Shown here: in pieces, positions 26,829 through 36,829 of the stretch
Layout of the letters: every line of letters begins with the position of its first letter
Numbering within the stretch: position 1 is the stretch's first letter
NCBI RefSeq assembly: GCF_018080005.1
Contig: NZ_CP073015.1
Location: forward strand, 806,001-870,000
From: Flavobacterium sp. CS20
Lineage (GTDB): Bacteria; Bacteroidota; Bacteroidia; Flavobacteriales; Flavobacteriaceae
Direction of reading: 5' to 3'
DNA length: 64,000 nucleotides
Position numbers and translations under genes: made by a program
Notes under the pieces: model-generated
Database searches by the model: none
The model's input: the letters and a program-made list of their open reading frames with translations, nothing else
Told to the model about the DNA's origin: nothing

Positions 26829-29383
26829 ATGTCAGATAAAGAACAACTTATTCCTATCAATATTGAGGATGAGATGAAAACAGCCTACATTGATTATTCG
26901 ATGTCGGTTATTGTTTCAAGAGCACTACCAGATGTAAGAGATGGTTTAAAACCTGTTCACAGAAGAGTGCTTTTTGGTATGCACGAACTCGGTATAACTT
27001 CTAATAAACCTTACAAAAAGTCAGCACGTATTGTCGGTGAAGTTTTAGGTAAATATCACCCACACGGCGATACTTCTGTTTACGATACAATGGTCAGGAT
27101 GGCTCAAGAATGGAGTATGCGTTATCAGCTCATCGATGGCCAAGGAAATTTTGGTTCTGTTGACGGAGATAGTCCTCTGCAATGCGTTACACAGAAGCGA
27201 GAATGCAGAAATTTAGTGAGGAAATGCTCTCTGATATCGACAAAGATACCGTTGACCACCAACTCAATTTTGACGATACTATCAAAGAACCCACAGTTTT
27301 ACCAACCCGTATTCCTAATCTTCTTGTCAATGGTGCTAGCGGTATAGCGGTTGGGATGGCTACCAATATGGCTCCCCACAACCTTTCTGAAGTGGTCGAT
27401 GGAACAATTGCTTATATAGACAATAGAGATATAGAAATTGATGAGCTTATGCAAGACATCAAAGCCCCAGATTTTCCAACTGGAGGAACTATTTATGGCT
27501 ATGCTGGCGTTAGAGAAGCCTATAAAACAGGTAGAGGTAGAATAGTTATGCGTGCCAAAACCCATTTTGAAGAAGTCAATGGCAAAGAATGTATCATAGC
27601 TGACGAAATTCCTTACCAAGTCAATAAAGCGGATATGATCAAAAAAACCGCTGATTTGGTCAATGATAAAAAACTGGATGGCATTTCTTTAATAAGAGAT
27701 GAATCAGATAGAAACGGTATGCGAATTGTTTACTTTTTAAAACGCGATGCTGTTCCTAATGTGGTTTTAAACACCTTGTTCAAACACACCGCTCTTCAAT
27801 CGAGTTTTAGCATCAACAATATTGCATTAGTCAAAGGCAGACCACAAATGCTGAACCTTAAAGATTTGATCAGCAATTTTGTTGAACACCGCCACGACGT
27901 GGTTGTGCGAAGAACTAAATTTGAACTTAAAAAAGCTGAAGATCGGGCTCACATTCTTGAAGGTCTTATTATTGCATCAGACAATATTGACGAAGTCATT
28001 GCTTTGATTCGCGCTTCTTCAAATGCTGATGAAGCCAGAGCTAAACTTATAGAACGCTTTGAATTGACAGAAGTTCAAGCCAAAGCTATTGTTGAAATGC
28101 GATTGAGACAACTCACTGGTTTGGAGCAAGACAAATTAAGAGATGAATATGACGAACTCCTAAAAACCATTGAAGACCTTAAAGATATTTTAGTTAGTGA
28201 AGACCGAAGAATGAACATCATCAAAGAAGAATTGGAAGAGATTAAGAAAAAATTCGGCGATGAAAGACGTTCAAACATTGATTATGCAGGTGGTGATGTC
28301 AGTATGGAAGATATGATACCTGATGAGCAAGTCGTCATTACTATTTCTCATGCTGGCTATATCAAAAGAACACCACTGTCAGAATACAAAACACAAAGTA
28401 GAGGAGGTGTTGGCCTAAAAGCTTCAACAACAAGAGATGAAGACTTCTTAGAATACATTTTTGTCGGCACTAACCATCAATATATGCTGTTTTTTACTAA
28501 AAATGGAAAATGCCACTGGATGCGTGTTTTTGAAATTCCAGAAGGTAGCAAGACTTCTAAAGGAAGAGCGATTCAAAACCTGATGAATATCGAACCTGAT
28601 GATAGAATTCAAGCATTTATCTGTACTCAAGATTTAAAAGATGAAGACTACGTCAATAGTCATTATGTCTTGATGGCAACCAAAAAAGGGCAAGTGAAAA
28701 AAACCTCTTTAGAACAATATTCTAGACCTCGTACAAATGGTATTAATGCCATTACTATAAGAGAAGGTGACGAATTGCTATCAGCAAGCTTAACAACAAG
28801 TGATAGCCAAGTGATGTTAGCTCTAAAAAGCGGAAAAGCAGTGCGTTTTGAAGAAGGAAAAACCAGACCTATGGGCAGAACAGCCTCTGGTGTTAGAGGA
28901 ATAACGCTTGCTGACGATAACGACGAAGTAGTTGGTATGATAATTGTAAATAACCCAAAAGAAGAAACCGTGTTAGTGGTTTCAGAAAACGGTTATGGTA
29001 AGCGAACCTTTATAGATGATCCAGAAACTGGTGACCAAATTTACAGATTGACCAACCGTGGTGGAAAAGGCGTGAAAACCATATCTATTACTGAAAAAAC
29101 TGGACATTTAGTCTCGTTAAAATCTGTAACTGACCAAGACGATTTGATGATTATCAAAAAATCAGGTGTTGCCATAAGAATGTCGATGAGCCAATTGAGA
29201 ACTATGGGAAGAGCTACACAAGGGGTAAAACTCATCAATATTAAAGATGGAGATGCCATTGCTGCTGTTGCCAAAATTATGGTTGATGATGAAGATAAAG
29301 TTGAAAATGTTGATGATATCAAAACCCAAGACGATAAAACCCAAGACGATACAAATAACGAAGAAACAAATTCAGACGCATAA
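26829..29383 (+). pseudogene. gyrA: DNA gyrase subunit A with a single-base frame break
   Basis: GyrA breaks and rejoins DNA during supercoiling. The first frame carries [39 protein letters not shown] and [13 protein letters not shown]. The second frame resumes with [16 protein letters not shown], including the catalytic tyrosine in RYTEAR. It continues through [14 protein letters not shown], the coiled coil and the C-terminal beta-pinwheel with a GyrA-box variant QSRGGVG. One base is missing between 27176 and 27177, where [11 protein letters not shown] is expected (GCTGCA reduced to CTGCA). Restoring it gives 851 residues. As gyrA is essential and all else is conserved, a sequence error is the likeliest reason. 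The quinolone-region residues read GDTSVYD, unremarkable for this group. Confidence 0.93.
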
Positions 29384-29417
29384 TTTAAATAAAAGAAAAC
29401 AAAACCCAAAATTTTAA

Positions 29418-30686
29418 ATGATGAAAACAACAATTTTTTCACTATTATTAATGTGCTTTGTCATAACAACTTATGCACAAAAAAAAGAAATCAGAAAAGC
29501 TGAAGATGCTGTAGAAGACAAAGCATTTGACGAAGCTAAATCTTTGCTAAAACAAGTAGAAAACACTTATAAAGAAGAAAATGAAAAATGGCAATCAACC
29601 TATTTGCTCACTAAAGGTAAAGCCTATCTCGCCAATGGTATAGGATCTCCTTTTGAAGACCTGAAAACAGCGACTGAAGCTTTTCAACAAGCCATTGAGT
29701 TGGGAAAAGATGTTGAAGAAGCCCAAAAAGGATTAGATGACGTTAGAGCGACCTTGGTCAACAGTGCTGTAGAAGACCAAGAAAAACAAAAAGACCTTAT
29801 AGTCGCCGATAAGCTTTACAAAGCTTATGAATTAGGAAAACAAGACACATTATATCTTTACTACGCCGCATCTAGTGCAGTGAATGGTAGAGATTATGAC
29901 AGAGCCTTAAAATATTATAAACAACTTTTAGACCTCAACTTTGATGGTTCTCAAGTCCTTTACCAAGCAACGAATGTTGAGACAGGAGTGGTTGAAACTT
30001 TTGGCAATAAAACTCTTAGAGATGCATCTGTGAAGTCTGGCTCTCACAAAGATCCAAAAGATATTAATTCACCTTCAAAAACAGGCGAAATTGCTAAAAA
30101 TATATCATTGATTTATATTGAACAAAACAAGCCCGAAAAAGCAATTGAAGCCATGAAACGCGCAAAACAAGAAAATCCAGACGATGTTGCTTTAATGCAA
30201 GCAGAAGCTGATTTGTATTACAATTTGGGCAATATCAAAAAGTATAACGAAATCATGTCTTCAATTGCAGAAAAAAATCCTAACGACCCAATTGTGTTTT
30301 ATAATCTTGGAGTCAGTGCTGAAAAATTAGAAGATTTTGATAAAGCCAAAAAAATGTATCAAAAAGCCATTGAATTAGACCCTGAAATGGCCAATGCCTA
30401 TAACAATATTGCCAGTATTATCTTGGCAAAAGATAGAGAAATCACTGAAGAAATGAATAAGTTAGGTATGTCGCCTGCTGAAACCAAAAAATACGATGAG
30501 CTAAAAGCAGAAAAAATCAAAGTCCTTAAAACAGCTGTTCCTTATCTAAAGAAAACCATTGAGTTAGACTCAACAAACATCAATGCTATGAAATACTTGA
30601 AGAGTATTTACTATCAAACTCAAGAAAATGATAAAGCTGAAGAAATTGATAAGTTGATTAAAGAAGCAGAAAGTAAACAAGAATAG
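29418..30686 (+). CDS. Secreted tetratricopeptide-repeat protein
   Basis: The 422-residue product starts with a signal peptide (TTIFSLLLMCFVITTYAQ, cleavage expected after the AQ) and continues with TPR units. One clear pair is around residues 280-330, with DPIVFYNLGVSAEKLEDFDK and KKMYQKAIELDPEMANAYNN; others lie at 30-90, 150-180 and 220-260. TPR arrays hold protein complexes together, here in the periplasm. It starts 34 bp after gyrA, so it may share that transcript, and it ends at a strong terminator. Its partner and function are unknown. Confidence 0.8.
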   Translation: MMKTTIFSLLLMCFVITTYAQKKEIRKAEDAVEDKAFDEAKSLLKQVENTYKEENEKWQSTYLLTKGKAYLANGIGSPFEDLKTATEAFQQAIELGKDVEEAQKGLDDVRATLVNSAVEDQEKQKDLIVADKLYKAYELGKQDTLYLYYAASSAVNGRDYDRALKYYKQLLDLNFDGSQVLYQATNVETGVVETFGNKTLRDASVKSGSHKDPKDINSPSKTGEIAKNISLIYIEQNKPEKAIEAMKRAKQENPDDVALMQAEADLYYNLGNIKKYNEIMSSIAEKNPNDPIVFYNLGVSAEKLEDFDKAKKMYQKAIELDPEMANAYNNIASIILAKDREITEEMNKLGMSPAETKKYDELKAEKIKVLKTAVPYLKKTIELDSTNINAMKYLKSIYYQTQENDKAEEIDKLIKEAESKQE

Positions 30687-30707
30687 TTTAAATATTATTC
30701 AGTATAA

Positions 30708-30744
30708 AAAAAAGCGGTTGAAACATTTCAACCGCTTTTTTTTT
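30708..30744. terminator. Bidirectional terminator between the TPR gene and hpf
   Basis: A 13-bp perfect stem, AAAGCGGTTGAAA (30711-30723) with TTTCAACCGCTTT (30726-30738), is flanked by an A run on the left and a T run on the right. It can therefore end transcription from both convergent genes. Confidence 0.88.
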
Positions 30745-30758
30745 GATGCTACCCCAAA

Positions 30759-31061
30759 TTAATGCGTAGTCATTTTTTCTTTCTTCTTCTGAAGTTGACG
30801 CTTAAGTTCATCTATACTTTTACTGATTGCGACTTCAAAGTTTTTTTCATTTGAAGAGGTAAAAATATTTTGCCCAGGTGCACTGATTTCTATTTCACAT
30901 ATCATTCCACTTTCAGGACTAGAAGTGTTTTCTTTTTTGAAATAGACTTCAGCTCTAACAATCCAACTGTATCTGTCCTTTAATTTGTTTAGGCGTTTTG
31001 AGGTAAATTCTTCAAGACGTTCACTTGCTGATACATGTATATAATTAAAATTAATATCCAT
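30759..31061 (-). CDS. hpf: Ribosome hibernation-promoting factor / RaiA family
   Basis: The start at 31061 gives a 100-residue protein beginning MDINFNYIHVSASERLEEF, the standard HPF start. A longer frame from 31103 would add an unrelated hydrophobic piece and would begin on top of the candidate -7 box. The fold is one small beta-alpha domain that binds the 30S subunit and silences ribosomes in stationary phase. EIEISAPGQNIFTSS and KSIDELKRQLQKKKEK at the C-terminus fit the short form. A candidate -7 box TAACTTTG (minus strand, 31110-31103) lies about 40 bp upstream. Confidence 0.9.
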   Translation of the reverse strand: MDINFNYIHVSASERLEEFTSKRLNKLKDRYSWIVRAEVYFKKENTSSPESGMICEIEISAPGQNIFTSSNEKNFEVAISKSIDELKRQLQKKKEKMTTH

Positions 31062-31102
31062 AACTTTTGTGTTTAAGTTTTTACTAAGATAACAATAAAT
31101 CA

Positions 31103-31110
31103 CAAAGTTA
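31103..31110 (-). promoter_or_regulatory. Candidate -7 box of hpf
   Basis: On the minus strand TAACTTTG matches TAnnTTTG and lies about 42 bp before the hpf ATG. No -33 TTG is evident, so support is partial. Confidence 0.4.
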
Positions 31111-31306
31111 TTAAATCCTTTTAAACCTTAACTGATTTTTATCATAGTTCAGAACTTTTGGCTAAGCTTGTCAGACAATTTTCATACAACAAAAGACTTT
31201 ATATATTCTAGAAATGGTATCGATTAGTTTTAAATTTAAAAATTATACAAGCTTTTTTTTGTAAAACATTTAAAAATTCCCTTACTTTAACGTCAAAACC
31301 AAAATA

Positions 31307-33250
31307 ATGATTAAACAGCAACGTATTGTCATCGAAAATGTAATTCCACAACTCAACTGTGGTCATTTTTTTATAAAACGTGTTGTTAACGAAATTGTCA
31401 ACATTTCAGCAGATATTTTAGGAGATGGACACGATGTTATTCAAGCTGAAGTTGAAGTAAAACATCAAGACAATAAACACAACTTTTCTGTAAGATTGCA
31501 TCCTGAAGTCAATGATGTGTTTAAGGGCTTTTTCCACGTGGTGCATCAAGGTTTCTATACCTATAAACTCAGAGCTTGGGTTGATCACGCTTTAAATTGG
31601 CACCACGGGATTTCTGCAAAAATTGCCGCTGAAACCCACGTCAAAAGTGAACTTCTCGAAGGTGTTCAATATTTGGAAGTTTTGAAAGATAAAATCAGAA
31701 ATGAAGATGATTTGAATTTTGTCAAACATTTAATTGACTTATTTCAAGACAAAAACCAATATCAAGAAGCCTGCAATAACGCAATATCAGAAAGGCTAAA
31801 ACAACTCTTTATCGATTATCCTACAAAAAAGTTTGCTACAGAAACACAAGATTTTCAAATCTATGTGGATAGAGAAAAAGCAAGATTCAGCACTTGGTAT
31901 GAGTTTTTTCCACGTTCATCTTCACAAAATAAAGCTCAACACGGAACATTTAAAGATTGTGAACGCTTGTTAGAGCGGGTTTCAAAAATGGGTTTTGATA
32001 CTTTGTATTTTCCACCAATACATCCTATTGGAGAAAAAAACAGAAAAGGAAAAAACAACACCACTCAAGCGGAGCCTGACGATTCTGGCGTGCCTTGGGC
32101 AATTGGCTCAAAACTTGGTGGTCACAAAAGCATTCATCCTGATTTGGGTAGCCTTGACGATTTCAAAACACTTATTCATAAAGCAAAAGAACTCGGTATT
32201 GAAGTGGCAATAGATCTAGCATTTCAAACAGCTCCAGACCATCCTTACCTTACTGAACATCCCGAATGGTTCAAGTTTAGACCTGATGGAAGCATTCAAT
32301 ATGCTGAAAATCCACCTAAAAAATATCAAGATATAGTCAATTTTAATTTTGAATGTCAGGCTGTTGATGAACTGTGGAATGAACTATTAAGCATTGGCTT
32401 ATATTGGGCTGAGCAAGGCATTAAAGTATTTAGAGTGGACAATCCACACACCAAACCCTATAGATTTTGGAATTGGTTCATAGACAATATCAAAAAAGAA
32501 TATCCAGATACTTTGTTTTTGTCTGAAGCGTTTTCAAGACCTAAAGTAATGCAACAGTTGGCAAAACAAGGCTTTAGTCAATCTTATACTTATTTTACCT
32601 GGCGCGTGGATAAAGGCGAATTAATTGAATACATAAACGAGCTGACCAAATCAGAAATGAAAGAGTATTTTAGACCTAATTTTTGGGTCAATACACCAGA
32701 TATCAATCCTTATCATTTACAAGGGGCTAATGAAACTATGCACATCATCCGCTACGTGCTTGCAGCAACTTTATCCAGTAGCACAGGAGTTTACGGACCT
32801 GTTTTTGAACAAATGCACAACGAAGCGGTGATTGGCAAAGAAGAATATCTCAATTCTGAAAAATATGAAATCAAACATTGGGATTGGTTTGTTGAAAATA
32901 AAATCACCCATTTGATTTCTAAAATCAACCACATCCGAAAAACCCAATTGAGTTTACAACAAACCAATGATATAGAATTTTGTAGCATTGAAAATGAAAA
33001 ACTTCTCGGCTACTTGAAATGGAATCAAGAAAAAAATAATTTTGTTTTGGTGGTTGTTAATCTCGATTCGTATTACACTCAAAAAGGGATGTTAAGATTA
33101 CCTTATGAAGCTTTAAAACTCAATGCTGGTCAACATTTTAAATTAACCGACCTCATTACTGATGATTATTACGATTGGTATGACGAGTGGAATTATGTCG
33201 AACTTAACCCTTCATTACCATTTCATATTTTTAAATTAGAAATAGCTTAA
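31307..33250 (+). CDS. glgE: Alpha-1,4-glucan:maltose-1-phosphate maltosyltransferase GlgE (GH13_3)
   Basis: The 647-residue protein starts with an N-terminal beta-sandwich domain (about 1-190). The GH13 barrel follows: FSTWYEFFPRSSS, LYFPPIHPIGEKNRKGKNN and the invariant VFRVDNPHTKP with nucleophile Asp378. The acid/base Glu407 is in LFLSEAFSRP. The WNELLSIGLYWAEQGIKVF and FWVNTPDINP segments are typical of GlgE. The enzyme extends alpha-glucans by transferring maltose from maltose-1-phosphate in the cytoplasm. Its stop codon overlaps the start of the maltokinase gene by one base, forming a glucan operon. Confidence 0.93.
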   Translation: MIKQQRIVIENVIPQLNCGHFFIKRVVNEIVNISADILGDGHDVIQAEVEVKHQDNKHNFSVRLHPEVNDVFKGFFHVVHQGFYTYKLRAWVDHALNWHHGISAKIAAETHVKSELLEGVQYLEVLKDKIRNEDDLNFVKHLIDLFQDKNQYQEACNNAISERLKQLFIDYPTKKFATETQDFQIYVDREKARFSTWYEFFPRSSSQNKAQHGTFKDCERLLERVSKMGFDTLYFPPIHPIGEKNRKGKNNTTQAEPDDSGVPWAIGSKLGGHKSIHPDLGSLDDFKTLIHKAKELGIEVAIDLAFQTAPDHPYLTEHPEWFKFRPDGSIQYAENPPKKYQDIVNFNFECQAVDELWNELLSIGLYWAEQGIKVFRVDNPHTKPYRFWNWFIDNIKKEYPDTLFLSEAFSRPKVMQQLAKQGFSQSYTYFTWRVDKGELIEYINELTKSEMKEYFRPNFWVNTPDINPYHLQGANETMHIIRYVLAATLSSSTGVYGPVFEQMHNEAVIGKEEYLNSEKYEIKHWDWFVENKITHLISKINHIRKTQLSLQQTNDIEFCSIENEKLLGYLKWNQEKNNFVLVVVNLDSYYTQKGMLRLPYEALKLNAGQHFKLTDLITDDYYDWYDEWNYVELNPSLPFHIFKLEIA

Positions 33251-34884
33251 TGTCAGAAAAAAAAGACCATATCAATAATATATTTAAATATGATTCCCAG
33301 TGGGATGATCTATTCAACAACAAGAGATTTATCAATGAATTTTGCAGTGATGTTTTAGAAGATTATATCCAATTGCAACGCTGGTATGGTGGTAAAGCCA
33401 GTGCATTAAAATATATAGGTATTGAAGATTTTTTTAAAATTGAAGACGAAAACGATTTATTTTATGGTGTAGTTTTAGAAGTTAATTTTAAAGAAGCATT
33501 TGTTCAAGAATATTTTATGCCCATTGGTTTGGTCAAAGAAAAAGATTATGTTGACCACAACATCATTGCAAGAATAGATTTGAATGGCGAACGTGGTTAT
33601 CTCGTTGATGCTACACTTTTAGAATCCTTTAGAGCTCAAATTTTTAATAAAATAGTCGAAGGCGATAAGCATAAATACAATCAAGTTGAATATCGACGCG
33701 GTCGAAAATGCAAAGATAACGCATATAAAAGTTCAAAGTTTTTAAACGCAGAACAGAGCAATACCTCAATTGTTTTTAATGACAAATACATTTTAAAGTT
33801 TTTTAGACGAGTTTACACCGACCAAAACCCAGATTATGAAATCAGTAAATACCTGACTAACAAAGGTTATTTTACAAATACACCAGGCTATTCAGGAAGT
33901 ATTACACTGAGATTTAGCGATAAAAATATTATGACCTTAGCTTTGATGCAAGAGTTGATCCCTAATCAAGGTGATGCTTGGGAATATTTTGTCAACAATA
34001 TTGAAAAAGCCTATAAAAAACTCGCTGAAAATAATTACAATATCAAATCGCTAAAAATCCTTAAAAAATACAAACAAATAAGCTTAAATGATATCGATCC
34101 AAAACTGCTTCAGTGGTTTGATAAAGAGATATTTGAAGATGTTGAAAAATTAGCTCTCAGAACTGCCGAAATGCATATCTCACTAGGCATGGAACGCATC
34201 AATGCCAGTTTTACACCAACGCCATACACTTATGATTACACCGTTTGGCTCAAAAACCGATTGATGTATATGTTAGACAACCGTATCAATCTTTTAGAAA
34301 ACAATATACACAAACTCGATGGTATGATGCTTGAAATGGCAAATGACCTTTTGGACAACAAAAAAGAAGTGAAAAAACGCTTTTTAGATTTTGACGAAAG
34401 TAAACTCAAAAGCGAACGCATCCGTGTACACGGAGATTATCATCTCGGGCAAGTGCTTGTTCAAAACCGCGATTTCTATATCATTGATTTTGAAGGCGAA
34501 CCCGAAAGTACCATTCGAGACCGAAAAGTTAAACAACCACCGCTTAAAGACGTTGCAGGTATGTTTAGGTCGTTTAATTATGCCATTTATGCCACTATAT
34601 TTAATAACCTCAACCAATACAATCATTCCAGAGAAGAATTATTTCACAGTGCAGAAGTAATCTATACTAATATGGTAGGTGTGTTCTTAAACACTTATAT
34701 TCAAAAAGTTCAAAACAACAATTTGAATATAGGTTATCTCAAAGAAATTGAATTTTTATTAGAATATTGTTTGCTTGAAAAAGCCATATATGAATTAGGT
34801 TATGAACTTAATGCCAGACCGCGTTGGTCTATTATTCCGCTTAAAGGAATTGTAAACATTTTAAAACACAACAAAAATGAATAA
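33250..34884 (+). CDS. Maltokinase (Pep2/Mak family)
   Basis: The 544-residue product has the kinase fold of aminoglycoside phosphotransferase-like maltokinases. RWYGGKAS near residue 40 opens the N-terminal cap. VFNDKYILKFFRRV carries the ATP-binding lysine. RVHGDYHLGQVLVQ holds the catalytic Asp and YIIDFEGEPE the metal-binding Asp. It should make maltose-1-phosphate from maltose and ATP, the donor for GlgE. In many bacteria this domain is fused to trehalose synthase; here it is free-standing. It overlaps glgE by one base and glgB by 8 bp. Confidence 0.88.
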   Translation: MSEKKDHINNIFKYDSQWDDLFNNKRFINEFCSDVLEDYIQLQRWYGGKASALKYIGIEDFFKIEDENDLFYGVVLEVNFKEAFVQEYFMPIGLVKEKDYVDHNIIARIDLNGERGYLVDATLLESFRAQIFNKIVEGDKHKYNQVEYRRGRKCKDNAYKSSKFLNAEQSNTSIVFNDKYILKFFRRVYTDQNPDYEISKYLTNKGYFTNTPGYSGSITLRFSDKNIMTLALMQELIPNQGDAWEYFVNNIEKAYKKLAENNYNIKSLKILKKYKQISLNDIDPKLLQWFDKEIFEDVEKLALRTAEMHISLGMERINASFTPTPYTYDYTVWLKNRLMYMLDNRINLLENNIHKLDGMMLEMANDLLDNKKEVKKRFLDFDESKLKSERIRVHGDYHLGQVLVQNRDFYIIDFEGEPESTIRDRKVKQPPLKDVAGMFRSFNYAIYATIFNNLNQYNHSREELFHSAEVIYTNMVGVFLNTYIQKVQNNNLNIGYLKEIEFLLEYCLLEKAIYELGYELNARPRWSIIPLKGIVNILKHNKNE

Positions 34885-36781
34885 AGTCAAAGTACACAGC
34901 TTATTTTCAGATTTTGATATTGAGCTTTTTAAATCCGGTAAACACTATAGGCTTTATGAAAAATTAGGCTCTCACTTGATGACTGTTGATGGAGTAGAAG
35001 GGACTTATTTTGCTGTTTGGGCTCCATCAGCCAAAAAAGTATCTGTTATAGGCAATTTCAACTATTGGATTGAAGGCGAACATCAATTGAATGTCAGATG
35101 GGACGAAAGCGGCATTTGGGAAGGTTTTATACCTGGCGTAAAACAAGGCGATATCTACAAATACAAAATTCTTTCTCATAACAACGACATCAAAACTGAA
35201 AAAGCAGATCCCTTTGCTAAACGTTGTGAACATCCACCAAAAACTGCTTCTGTGGTTTGGAAATTAGACAAAAAATGGAAAGACGGTACTTGGATGCAAA
35301 ACAGAAAATCTAAAAACTCAATTAAATCTCCATTTTCTGTATATGAAGTCCACTTGGGATCTTGGAAAAAAATAGTTGAAGAAGACAGGAGTTTAAGCTT
35401 TTTAGAATTGGCAGAAGATTTGGTAAAACATGTCAAATCACTCAATTTTACTCATGTAGAATTTATGCCCATTATGGAATATCCATACGACCCGAGTTGG
35501 GGTTATCAAATTACGGGCTATTTTGCACCAACCTCAAGATTTGGTTATCCAGAAGAATTTATGAGTTTGGTAGAAAAATTTCATCAAAATGATATTGGAG
35601 TCATTTTAGATTGGGTACCATCACATTTTCCCGAAGATGCTCACGGTTTAGGCTTTTTTGACGGTACGCACTTATATGAACATCCACACAGAAACAAAGG
35701 TTATCATCCTGATTGGAAGTCATTGATTTTTAATTACGGTCGAAATGAAGTCAAGGCTTTTTTGATCAGCAATGCTTTGTTTTGGTTAGACAAATACCAT
35801 GTTGATGGCTTAAGAGTTGATGCCGTAGCTTCAATGCTTTATCTTGATTATTCCAGAGAAGAAGGTGAGTGGGAACCAAATATTTATGGTGGAAACGAAT
35901 ATCTTGAAGCCGTCTCATTCATCAAAGAATTTAACGAAGAAGTTTATAAAAATTATCCAGATGTTCAGACCATTGCCGAAGAATCAACGAGTTATCCAAA
36001 AGTTTCAAAACCTACATTTTTAGGCGGTCTTGGCTTTGGGATGAAATGGATGATGGGTTGGATGAACGATACTTTAGAATATTTCTCTAAAGAACCTATT
36101 TACAGAAAACATCATCACAACGAATTGACTTTTAGCTTGAATTACGCTTTTACTGAAAATTTTATGTTGCCCTTATCTCACGATGAAGTTGTTTATGGCA
36201 AGCGGTCTTTAGTTAATAAAATGCCAGGCGATCAGTGGCAAAAATTTGCCAATTTAAGATTGCTATTTGGCTATATGTTTACGCATCCTGGTACAAATTT
36301 AATTTTTCAAGGTGCCGAATTTGGACAATACGACGAATGGAATTTTCAAAAAAGCTTGGATTGGCATTTATTAGAAAACAATCTTAATCAAGGTATTTTA
36401 GAATTAGTCAAAAAACTCAATTCAGTTTATCAATCAGAATCAGCCCTGTATGACCAACAATTTATACCCGAAGGTTTTCAATGGATTGACTATAATGACG
36501 CAGAAAATTCAGTTTTATCCTTCATCAGAAAAGACAAAGATGAACACAAATTAATCGTGGTTTGCAACTTTACACCTGTTCCACGTGAGAACTATCGTAT
36601 TGGTATTGAGGGTGTTAAATCGATTAAGCTCCTACTTAACTCTGATGATAAAATCTACGGCGGAACAGGCTATTACAAAAATTCAAATCCAAAAATTGAA
36701 ACCGTAGAACATCACGCCAAAAATACATCGGTAAATCTCGACTTACCTCCTTTAGGATTTTTAATTTTTAAAGCGGTTTAA
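34877..36781 (+). CDS. glgB: 1,4-alpha-glucan branching enzyme (GH13)
   Basis: This 634-residue enzyme has a CBM48 domain (GTYFAVWAPSAKKVSVIGNF) followed by the GH13 barrel and a C-terminal beta domain. VHLGSWKK, HVEFMPIMEYPYDPSWGYQ and LDWVPSHFPEDAHGL are typical branching-enzyme segments. Asp315 in LRVDAVASMLYLDYS, Glu368 in IAEESTSYP and the Asp in LSHDEVVYGK form the catalytic triad. It adds alpha-1,6 branches to glucan made by GlgE. The start overlaps the maltokinase end by 8 bp. Confidence 0.95.
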   Translation: MNKVKVHSLFSDFDIELFKSGKHYRLYEKLGSHLMTVDGVEGTYFAVWAPSAKKVSVIGNFNYWIEGEHQLNVRWDESGIWEGFIPGVKQGDIYKYKILSHNNDIKTEKADPFAKRCEHPPKTASVVWKLDKKWKDGTWMQNRKSKNSIKSPFSVYEVHLGSWKKIVEEDRSLSFLELAEDLVKHVKSLNFTHVEFMPIMEYPYDPSWGYQITGYFAPTSRFGYPEEFMSLVEKFHQNDIGVILDWVPSHFPEDAHGLGFFDGTHLYEHPHRNKGYHPDWKSLIFNYGRNEVKAFLISNALFWLDKYHVDGLRVDAVASMLYLDYSREEGEWEPNIYGGNEYLEAVSFIKEFNEEVYKNYPDVQTIAEESTSYPKVSKPTFLGGLGFGMKWMMGWMNDTLEYFSKEPIYRKHHHNELTFSLNYAFTENFMLPLSHDEVVYGKRSLVNKMPGDQWQKFANLRLLFGYMFTHPGTNLIFQGAEFGQYDEWNFQKSLDWHLLENNLNQGILELVKKLNSVYQSESALYDQQFIPEGFQWIDYNDAENSVLSFIRKDKDEHKLIVVCNFTPVPRENYRIGIEGVKSIKLLLNSDDKIYGGTGYYKNSNPKIETVEHHAKNTSVNLDLPPLGFLIFKAV

Positions 36782-36794
36782 ACAAACCAAATCT

Positions 36795-36802
36795 TATATT
36801 TG
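36795..36802 (+). promoter_or_regulatory. Candidate internal -7 box before the GH31 gene
   Basis: TATATTTG matches TAnnTTTG and lies 27 bp before the ATG at 36830, in the 48-bp gap after glgB. It suggests the glucosidase can also be transcribed separately. No clear -33 element is seen. Confidence 0.42.
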
Positions 36803-36829
36803 CGTTGTGAAAAATCAATCACTTAAACT

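Noticed and set aside
26829..29383. Programmed frameshift in gyrA
   Set aside because: No slippery heptamer or downstream structure is evident at the break, and a single missing base in a conserved alanine pair is a simpler reason.
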